Source of the DNA: Nanobdellota archaeon
Lineage (GTDB): Archaea > Nanobdellota > Nanobdellia > Pacearchaeales > GW2011-AR1
Assembly (NCBI GenBank): GCA_020056045.1
Contig: JAGVIM010000059.1
Coordinates: forward strand, 1 to 14,012
Direction of reading: 5' to 3'
DNA: 14,012 bases
Within the stretch, counting starts at the first letter, position 1. Every line of letters begins with the position of its first letter. Below are positions 1-5,281 of this stretch, in pieces. The translations under genes were made by a program, and so were the position numbers. The notes beneath the pieces are model-generated. The model saw only the letters and a program-made list of their open reading frames with translations, was not told the origin of the DNA and searched no databases.

Positions 1-136
1 AAGCATACGAAAGAAAGAAAAAGAAAGGGAGAGTGTATTATATATGAAAAATAAGGATAGGATTAAATTGTCGTTAGGAAATAATAATCAGATAACACAG
101 ATTTGATGAAGTAGTCAGATTTCTGAAGTAAAAATA

Positions 137-233
137 CGGAGATTTATCTTGCAAGAAAATTCATTCAGAAGAATTTTCTGCACAGAAAATATAAAATATT
201 TTCTTGTGTCCATAGTCCAAAGATAAATTTCTA
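137..233 (+). ncRNA. Possible structured RNA with a three-way junction
   Basis: Bases 139-150 can pair with 220-231 in a 12-bp stem containing one G-U pair. Inside it lie two adjacent hairpins: 154-162 with 171-179 (9 bp perfect, loop of 8) and 181-191 with 197-208 (11 bp, one bulged T, loop TAAAA). A TATA-like element near 37-44 and the hairpin at 344-380 could bound a transcript. No known RNA family was recognised. The stems are mainly A-T, which weakens the case because structured RNAs in AT-rich genomes are usually GC-enriched. The same bases can be read as four alternating copies of AGAAAAT, so a protein-binding array is an alternative. Confidence 0.25.
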
Positions 234-343
234 ATTTCTTAGTTATTGTAAATAAATATTATAAATGTGTATAGTGAATAGAAGAATCGCTTAATGAATA
301 GATTACATAACGGATATTTTATTGGGCTACTAATAATTCTTTA

Positions 344-380
344 GAAAAAATAATCTTCGACGAAGTTAGGTTATTTTTTC
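344..380 (-). terminator. Symmetric terminator hairpin
   Basis: GAAAAAATAA at 344-353 is the exact reverse complement of TTATTTTTTC at 371-380. An inner CTTC/GAAG stem lies at 355-365. Read in either direction the stem ends in a T-run, so it can terminate both strands. It lies 61 bases beyond the stop of the lipobox-protein gene and is its most likely terminator. It could also end any + strand RNA from the left flank. Confidence 0.5.
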
Positions 381-440
381 ATTGATAGCTTCAGAAAGCT
401 GAGCAATTACGATTTGATTATATGTTTTGTTTTATGTAGA

Positions 441-1376
441 TTATCTAATGGGTTCTCCTTTGGGTGTTGGAATTAATTCTGGTTCTGAAGAAGACATTGG
501 TTCTGGTGTTGGTATAACTTCTGGTTTAGAGTTAGGGAGAGTCTCTGGTTCTGGGGTTGGAAGAACTTCCATTTGTTCAGGTTTTAATTCTTTTTTTGGA
601 TTAGGATTCATGTTAATTTCTACTCTTTCTTCTCTTACTAGATTTTGTTTTAATACTTGTTGTGTTTTTGTTTGTCTTGGTAAGAGTGATGCTAATTCAA
701 GTTTACTTTTTCTTGGTTCAAAGCAATATCCTCCTTGTTTATCTTTTACTAATGGATATCTTGGTCTATCATAGAATGTCATTTTCATTAAATAGGGCTT
801 TTTTCCTCTTAATTCTGGAATTCTCCAGGTTATTAATTCAGTTCCTTTTGGCGTAGTTCTTTTCATGTAAATATCTTCGCCTTGGTAAACTCTATAACTT
901 CCAAAAGCATCTAGGTGAGAGTAATTTCTTGATTGTTTTTTTGTAATTTTAACTAATCCTTTTCCTTTTTTAGATACTTCATCATCATCTTTTCCTGCTT
1001 GAACCATTAACATTTGATTTGCCATGTCTTCAAGAAATTGATTTCCTTTTTCAAACCTTATTAAAGGTCCTGCTTTGTAATCATTTTGACCAAATATAAT
1101 TATTTCATTATTAGCAGAAATATAAAATCCATTATGTTCTGGATGTTCTTTTCCATCAAAGTATAAACTTATTTTAACATTGTTTGGATTTTTCATTGAT
1201 AATCCTTTGATATTAACAGATTCTTCAAGTCTAGATGTTTTTTCTGCTTTTTTCGAAACTGTTGATTTTTGCATTTCTGAACTAGGGTTAGTTTGAGTAT
1301 TACATCCTGTTAAGAGTGCTGTTGTAAATATTGCTCCATATGCAATTTTTCTGTAAAAATTATTTAAGGGGTTCAT
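441..1376 (-). CDS. Secreted lipoprotein-like protein with Pro/Glu-rich C-terminal repeats
   Basis: The protein has 311 residues and no recognised family. The N-terminus has a short hydrophobic segment (residues 11-24) ending in Leu-Leu-Thr-Gly-Cys. This is a good lipobox with Cys25 as the predicted lipidated residue, so it is probably exported and membrane-tethered. A Ser/Thr/Lys-rich linker (26-55) leads to a mixed alpha/beta region (about 56-225) containing one further Cys (218). The tail from about 258 is rich in Pro and Glu, with repeats of the type PTPEPE near 273, 289 and 303, suggesting an extended wall-spanning stalk. The start is supported by a TATA-like box about 30 bases upstream and the absence of a ribosome-binding site, which fits a leaderless transcript. 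The gene stands alone, with a terminator hairpin beyond its stop. Confidence 0.8.
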   Translation of the reverse strand: MNPLNNFYRKIAYGAIFTTALLTGCNTQTNPSSEMQKSTVSKKAEKTSRLEESVNIKGLSMKNPNNVKISLYFDGKEHPEHNGFYISANNEIIIFGQNDYKAGPLIRFEKGNQFLEDMANQMLMVQAGKDDDEVSKKGKGLVKITKKQSRNYSHLDAFGSYRVYQGEDIYMKRTTPKGTELITWRIPELRGKKPYLMKMTFYDRPRYPLVKDKQGGYCFEPRKSKLELASLLPRQTKTQQVLKQNLVREERVEINMNPNPKKELKPEQMEVLPTPEPETLPNSKPEVIPTPEPMSSSEPELIPTPKGEPIR

Positions 1377-1400
1377 TTTTGCTTTTTTATATAAATCCTT

Positions 1401-1412
1401 TAATTTATAAAT
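1401..1412 (-). promoter_or_regulatory. TATA-like promoter of the lipobox-protein gene
   Basis: On the minus strand this reads ATTTATAAATTA-like sequence, centred about 30 bases ahead of the ATG at 1376, as expected for a leaderless archaeal promoter. Just upstream lie a perfect palindrome ACTAATTAGT (1428-1437) and a 10-base direct repeat ATTAGTAATA (1432-1441 and 1465-1474). These could be regulator sites, but they are weak evidence in DNA this rich in A and T. Confidence 0.4.
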
Positions 1413-1596
1413 GTTTTTATTGTTGTAACTAATTAGTAATAATAAAATATATAAATTAAATTTTATTAGTAATATTTATGTTTAATAAATAGGTGGTTAA
1501 GTGGAGATTCGCGAGAATGATTAAGCTTGCTCTAAAACTAAATTATAACTCATCTTCTAATCTTATATTTATATAAAAATTAATAAAATATCTAAT

Positions 1597-2142
1597 TTAT
1601 GAACAAGAAACCTGTTTACCTTCTTCTGTAATAAAATTACAGCCTTTTCCAAACTCTTCTCCAGTTTTATTTGGATTAATTTGAGTACGCATTATTATTC
1701 CGGAGGATTTATTATTTTCCAGTATATATCTAAATGAGACAAATTTTACTTTTTTAAAATTCCAGTCTTCGGAAACTTTTGGAGATAAATCATCTTTATA
1801 TATAAGGTAATTTTTTGTTTCATAGGAATTAGGATAATTTGTTGATTTATATTCATAGGCTTTTCCATTAGCTTCTTCAAAATTAATCAAAACTCCTGTC
1901 ATGATTGTTTCAAAAGGACCCCTTGATATTTTTATTGCTGCAAAGTCTGCAGGAAGATAATAATTAAAGTCTGCATCTGAGGTATTAGTTATATTATTTG
2001 TATTGGTTGTAGTATTTGTATTATTTTTTCCTAAATCTATTGATTGAATATAATAACCTGTAAGCATAAACAGAGTAATTCCTAGAATTATAAATATGGC
2101 ACAAATTAATATTATTGTTAGTTTAGATAAACCTTTTTTCAT
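1597..2142 (-). CDS. Membrane-anchored extracellular protein, unknown family
   Basis: The protein has 181 residues. The start is basic (MKKG) and followed by one transmembrane helix at about residues 8-31. A low-complexity Asn/Thr linker at about 39-54 could carry N-glycans (NNT, NTT and NIT-like sequons). The remaining roughly 125 residues form a predicted soluble, beta-rich outer domain with two Cys near the C-terminus (in GCNF and SCS), which may form a disulfide. No family was recognised. The architecture is that of a type II protein with a short inner N-terminus. The gene has its own promoter and is 220 bases from the next minus-strand gene, so the two are probably separate transcripts. 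Confidence 0.75.
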   Translation of the reverse strand: MKKGLSKLTIILICAIFIILGITLFMLTGYYIQSIDLGKNNTNTTTNTNNITNTSDADFNYYLPADFAAIKISRGPFETIMTGVLINFEEANGKAYEYKSTNYPNSYETKNYLIYKDDLSPKVSEDWNFKKVKFVSFRYILENNKSSGIIMRTQINPNKTGEEFGKGCNFITEEGKQVSCS

Positions 2143-2162
2143 AAATAATCTATTTGTTTTTT

Positions 2163-2171
2163 CTATTTAAA
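2163..2171 (-). promoter_or_regulatory. TATA-like box of the Asn/Thr-linker protein gene
   Basis: TTTAAATA on the minus strand lies 22-29 bases ahead of the ATG at 2142. This is the spacing of a leaderless archaeal transcript, and no Shine-Dalgarno sequence is present. A tandem AATGGCTAT repeat lies further upstream, around 2188-2208. Confidence 0.4.
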
Positions 2172-2280
2172 TGTTATTTATTAGTGATAATGGCTATAAA
2201 TGGCTATGGTAACTATTGATAATATTATATTTATATAGGTAATATGCTGGTAATAAAATGTTAAAAGTTTTATTGATGTA

Positions 2281-2308
2281 TATTCTGTAAGATATATTTT
2301 GCAGAATA
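2281..2308. promoter_or_regulatory. Inverted repeat upstream of the Cys-rich protein promoter
   Basis: TATTCTGTAA (2281-2290) and TTGCAGAATA (2299-2308) form a 10-bp inverted repeat with one mismatch (a G-U in RNA) around an 8-base spacer. The right arm ends 6 bases ahead of the TATA-like box at 2315, where a regulator could help or block TBP/TFB. The regulator is unknown. Confidence 0.4.
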
Positions 2309-2314
2309 GGATTG

Positions 2315-2322
2315 TTTATAAA
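2315..2322 (+). promoter_or_regulatory. TATA-like box of the Cys-rich surface protein gene
   Basis: TTTATAAA at this place predicts a transcript start near 2345. That gives a leader of about 35 bases containing the ribosome-binding site listed next. Confidence 0.5.
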
Positions 2323-2362
2323 TCATTTTGTCACTCTTAAGTTAATATTTTTAAGAAACTGC

Positions 2363-2369
2363 AGGTGAT
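2363..2369 (+). promoter_or_regulatory. Strong ribosome-binding site
   Basis: AGGTGAT matches the archaeal anti-Shine-Dalgarno complement and lies 11 bases ahead of the ATG at 2381. It fixes the start of the 734-residue protein. Other first genes in this window appear leaderless, so this leader is an exception. Confidence 0.7.
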
Positions 2370-2380
2370 AAGGACGATAA

Positions 2381-4585
2381 ATGAATACTGCAAAAAAAAT
2401 AAAAAATAAAAAATCTATTTTATCAATTGCATTTTTATTTGTGATGACTTTTTTAGTTTGTGTTTTATTAAACTTTGTAAGTGCTGAAGTTTTAAACAGC
2501 GGAACAATTACTTTTAGTTCTGCTAATGCGCCTCTTTATAATCCTCCAAGTGTTAATGATCCCAATTATCAGTGTAATTCTGATGGTATTACTCCTTGGA
2601 CTAATTCAAATGGAATTTTTCCTGTTCAAATTTCAGATAATACTAAATTTTCTCCTGGAAAAAAATTAAAGATTTTAAATCCTAGTGGACAAATTTGTAC
2701 TCGTGTAGCAACTCCTGAGAGCAATGGTTGGTGTAAAATGTGTGGTTGCAGAAATGTGCCTAATTATTGTTCAGATATTCAGGCCCCTAGTTTTAATGGT
2801 TTAAAAGATTATAATGATAATAATATAAAAATAGGATTTTATAGCAGTAATTCTCCTTCGGTTTTAAATTTGCCTATTGCAGAATATAGTTTAAATCAAT
2901 TTACTAGTGATGGAATCACAATTCCTGCTGGAACAAATTTTATATTTGTTTATTATAAAGAAGAACTTGGTGGTTATTTTGATAATAATATTGCCTATAG
3001 GATGAGTTTTAATTATGAGGTTCAAAATGTAATTTGTAGTTCTGATTCTCAATGCAATGATAATAATCCCAATACAGAAGATAAATGCAATAATCCCGGA
3101 ACTGTTCAAAGCTCTTGTGTACATAATAATATAGCTTGCTTTAGTAATGCTCAATGTGGAAGAGATGCTTATGTTGGTAATAAATATTGTAAAAATGGAA
3201 GTGTTTATCAAGATTATGAGCAATTTTCATGTTCAAATCCTACAACTTCAAATTCTCAATGTTCTTCTAATATTGTTCAGAAGTTAGTTCAAGGTTGTGC
3301 TAATGGATGTACAAATGGAGCATGTACTATAATAGTGTGCAGTCAAAATTCTGATTGTAATGATAATGATCTTTATACAGAAGATAAATGTAATAATCCT
3401 GGAACTGCTCAAAGTTCATGCAGTAATACTGAAGTTAATTGTGTTACTAATAATGATTGTGGAATTACAGGACTTTTTGGAAATGAATTTTGTTCTTTAA
3501 ATGATGTATTTAAAAATTTTAAAGATTCTAAATGTATGAATCCTGGAACTACTCAAAGTTATTGTAATGTTACTATTTTACCAAAATTTTTAGTTGATTG
3601 TGGTGAATCAAGTTGTGGTAATTATTTTAGTAATTATTGTAAAAATGGAAGTGTTTATAATTCAAGAAATTGTAATAATAAGGGTTGTTTAGGTGGTGGA
3701 TGTTATAGCAGCTTTGTTATTGAGGAAAATTTAGTTCAATCATGTGCTTTTGGTTGTTCTAATGGAATATGCAAACCAGAATGTTCTAGTAATTCTGATT
3801 GTCCAACTGGAAAAACTTGTGTTAATAGTTATTGTATTAAACCAAATTGTTCATCAAATGCTGATTGCAATGATAATAATGTAAATACTGAAGATAAATG
3901 TAATAATCCTGGAACTACTCAAAGTTCTTGTGTACATAATCCTATAATGTGCTTTAATGATATTCAATGTGGAGTAAGCAGTTTTTTAAATCAATCATTT
4001 TGTAAAGAAGGAAATGTATTTGATAAATTTGTTGTTTACAAATGTAATAATCCAGGGATTGGATTGAGTTCTTGTTCAAGTTCTATAGAAGATAAAAATA
4101 TAAAGAATTGTCTTAGTGGATGTAGTCTTGGAAATTGTTTACCTAGTGGATGTACTCAAGCTTCTCAATGTGGCAGTTCATATAAAACTGATAAATATTG
4201 TAATGGAAATGATGTTTATCAAGATAGTCATGATTATTTATGTGAAGTTGGAAAATGTAAAGAAACACAAAATCCTAAATTAGTTCAGAGTTGTGCTAAT
4301 GGATGTAGTCTTGGAAGATGTAAAAGTAGTGGTGGTCATTCAGTTCCAGAAGAATCTACAGAAACTGCTAAATTAGTTATTTCAAATACTTTAAAAACAA
4401 ATGTTCAAGAATCAGAATTATCTATTGAATCTTATTTGAATCAAACAGCTCCATCTCAAAAGATTGGACTTAATAAATCAACAGTTTTTTCTAATAACTA
4501 TGGATTTTTATGGTTTGTTTTAGTTGGAGTAATTATACTTTTAATAATTTTAATAATTGTTATTTTTGTTTTAACTAGAGTTTAA
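2381..4585 (+). CDS. Large Cys-rich repeat surface protein, C-terminally anchored
   Basis: The protein has 734 residues. A signal peptide spans residues 1-35, with likely cleavage after VSA. A non-repetitive domain (about 36-215) contains a Cys cluster (WCKMCGC). A long Cys-rich repeat region covers about 219-647. A Ser/Thr-rich stalk and a transmembrane helix (about 709-731) follow, leaving only a three-residue inner tail. Three copies of a 22-residue unit begin at Cys225, Cys326 and Cys496, with the pattern CNDN-D/N-x3-TEDKCNNPGT-x-QSSC. The Asp/Asn/Glu ladder resembles a calcium-binding loop. A second unit has a YCKNGSVYQ-like motif followed by a KLVQSCANGCS-like motif. Similar disulfide-rich modules are common in DPANN and archaeal surface proteins, so an adhesin or envelope-contact role is inference. 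The gene is monocistronic and converges on the ferredoxin gene. Confidence 0.85.
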   Translation: MNTAKKIKNKKSILSIAFLFVMTFLVCVLLNFVSAEVLNSGTITFSSANAPLYNPPSVNDPNYQCNSDGITPWTNSNGIFPVQISDNTKFSPGKKLKILNPSGQICTRVATPESNGWCKMCGCRNVPNYCSDIQAPSFNGLKDYNDNNIKIGFYSSNSPSVLNLPIAEYSLNQFTSDGITIPAGTNFIFVYYKEELGGYFDNNIAYRMSFNYEVQNVICSSDSQCNDNNPNTEDKCNNPGTVQSSCVHNNIACFSNAQCGRDAYVGNKYCKNGSVYQDYEQFSCSNPTTSNSQCSSNIVQKLVQGCANGCTNGACTIIVCSQNSDCNDNDLYTEDKCNNPGTAQSSCSNTEVNCVTNNDCGITGLFGNEFCSLNDVFKNFKDSKCMNPGTTQSYCNVTILPKFLVDCGESSCGNYFSNYCKNGSVYNSRNCNNKGCLGGGCYSSFVIEENLVQSCAFGCSNGICKPECSSNSDCPTGKTCVNSYCIKPNCSSNADCNDNNVNTEDKCNNPGTTQSSCVHNPIMCFNDIQCGVSSFLNQSFCKEGNVFDKFVVYKCNNPGIGLSSCSSSIEDKNIKNCLSGCSLGNCLPSGCTQASQCGSSYKTDKYCNGNDVYQDSHDYLCEVGKCKETQNPKLVQSCANGCSLGRCKSSGGHSVPEESTETAKLVISNTLKTNVQESELSIESYLNQTAPSQKIGLNKSTVFSNNYGFLWFVLVGVIILLIILIIVIFVLTRV
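3053..3931 (+). repeat. Three dispersed copies of a 66-base coding repeat
   Basis: The copies lie at 3053-3118, 3356-3421 and 3866-3931. Each starts at a Cys codon and encodes the CNDN...TEDKC...SSC unit. The protein sequence is kept nearly intact while third bases drift, for example in the shared stretch coding for EDKCNNPGT. Copies 1 and 3 also share the following bases TGTGTACATAAT. A separate identical stretch coding for YCKNGSVY occurs near 3184-3207 and 3637-3660. Spacing is uneven because of an extra Cys-rich insert before copy 3. Internal duplication is the likely origin. Confidence 0.8.
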
Positions 4586-4621
4586 ATAACAATCTAAATT
4601 ATTTTTAATAAATAGAATTAT

Positions 4622-4798
4622 TTATGCTTTTATTGCATCTACAGGACAAGATTCTATTGCTTCTTTTATACAAGGAATTTTTGATTTTTCCTGGCCTTTT
4701 TTAACATGTGATTTGCCATTTTTCATTTCAAAGACCTCTTCGCATACTGAAGCACATGCTCCACATCCAATACATTTTTTTTGATCTACTGTCGGCAT
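4622..4798 (-). CDS. Single [4Fe-4S] ferredoxin
   Basis: This 58-residue electron carrier has the motif C9-IG-C12-GA-C15 and the distal C51-P, which together bind one [4Fe-4S] cluster. C19 and C43 sit where Pyrococcus-type ferredoxins have a structural disulfide. The CEEVFEM and CPVDAIKA stretches are also typical of that family. It is cytoplasmic and probably supplies or accepts electrons for an oxidoreductase encoded elsewhere. The start at 4798 has AGGATGG on the minus strand four bases upstream, a weak ribosome-binding site. The gene begins 19 bases after the stop of the thioredoxin-fold gene, so the two are probably one transcript. The region at 4586-4621, between this gene and the converging Cys-rich protein gene, is T/A-rich and may terminate both. 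Confidence 0.92.
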   Translation of the reverse strand: MPTVDQKKCIGCGACASVCEEVFEMKNGKSHVKKGQEKSKIPCIKEAIESCPVDAIKA

Positions 4799-4817
4799 TT
4801 TTCCATCCTAATTTTAT

Positions 4818-5204
4818 TTAACATCCAGAATATTCTAATAATTCCTGTTCTGAAATATTTTTTTCAATTTTATTTTTATTTATTTTCCAGGTTGGATAGA
4901 CTTTTATATTTTCCTTAGAACAAATCTCTTTTTGATTAGAACAATCTATTATCATTATATGTTCTAAATATTCATTTATTTGTAAATAAGATATTTGTTC
5001 AAGCTCTTGATTATTACTTATAAAAAGAGTTATTTCACTGTTTGTTAAACATGATAATGCTTTTTCACTTTCAATATCTTGATTTTCTAGAATAGTATAT
5101 CCTGTGTAATGAGTTATTGATTTTGTTATAAGATAAAATATACCTAGTAAAATTAAAAGAATTACTATTGTTGTTAATACTATCACTCTTTTTTTTATTT
5201 TCAT
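4818..5204 (-). CDS. Membrane-tethered thioredoxin-fold protein lacking the CxxC active site
   Basis: The protein has 128 residues. A transmembrane helix at about 7-27 follows a basic KIKKR start, so the domain is predicted to lie outside the membrane. The C-terminal half closely follows the thioredoxin-like domain found with VKOR-type disulfide proteins: Cys52 near the start of the domain, then IDC88, EIC95, the cis-proline motif YPTW (Pro104), an INKNK turn, ISEQELLEYSGC and a terminal Cys128. Where those proteins have a Cys-Pro-x-Cys after the first strand, this one reads FISNNQELEQ. The redox pair is therefore absent. Cys52, 88, 95 and 128 could still form structural disulfides. It is likely non-catalytic, perhaps a binding or chaperone domain. 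It heads a two-gene unit with the ferredoxin. Confidence 0.8.
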   Translation of the reverse strand: MKIKKRVIVLTTIVILLILLGIFYLITKSITHYTGYTILENQDIESEKALSCLTNSEITLFISNNQELEQISYLQINEYLEHIMIIDCSNQKEICSKENIKVYPTWKINKNKIEKNISEQELLEYSGC

Positions 5205-5221
5205 ATTACTAAAAATAAACT

Positions 5222-5232
5222 CTTATTTTTAA
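5222..5232 (-). promoter_or_regulatory. TATA-like promoter of the thioredoxin-fold/ferredoxin unit
   Basis: TTTAAAAATA on the minus strand lies about 20-28 bases ahead of the ATG at 5204, suggesting a leaderless transcript. It is one side of a compact 77-base divergent promoter region shared with ppsA. Confidence 0.4.
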
Positions 5233-5250
5233 ATCTTGTGTAGTCCACAA

Positions 5251-5260
5251 AATTTAAATA
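5251..5260 (+). promoter_or_regulatory. TATA-like promoter of ppsA
   Basis: AATTTAAATA lies 22-31 bases ahead of the ATG at 5282 with no Shine-Dalgarno sequence between, as in a leaderless archaeal gene. Confidence 0.55.
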
Positions 5261-5281
5261 GCAAGCTAGTCTTTTTTATTT

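Larger units (their letters stand above)
1..440. other. Gene-poor left flank
   Basis: No convincing gene is visible in this stretch. All three + frames are open for a short distance from the left edge. The longest runs to a TGA at 104-106 and gives a basic 34-residue tail that could be the end of a gene entering from outside, but nothing supports it. A TATA-like ATTATATA lies near 37-44. The rest holds a foldable segment (137-233) and a terminator-like hairpin (344-380), both listed separately. A short hairpin, AGCTT-CAGA-AAGCT, follows at about 387-400. Confidence 0.5.

Noticed and set aside
2..106. Possible 3' end of a gene entering from the left, or a 20-residue peptide from the ATG at 44
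   Set aside because: All three frames are open for a while in this A/G-rich stretch. The codons are atypical and no family signal is seen.
427..856. Two overlapping plus-strand open frames
   Set aside because: They lie opposite the Pro/Glu-rich tail of the lipobox-protein gene and owe their length to its repetitive codons.
1495..1560. Possible tRNA or box C/D RNA around ATTC-GCGA-GAAT
   Set aside because: There is a small stem with a GNRA loop, but no cloverleaf, T-loop consensus or paired C and D boxes on either strand.
2891..3223. 110-residue minus-strand open frame
   Set aside because: It is a shadow of the Cys-rich protein gene. Its Ile/Thr-rich product follows from the AAT/GAT codons on the other strand.
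3053..3931. CRISPR-like repeats
   Set aside because: The spacing is irregular, the copies diverge at third codon positions, and they lie in frame within a protein gene.
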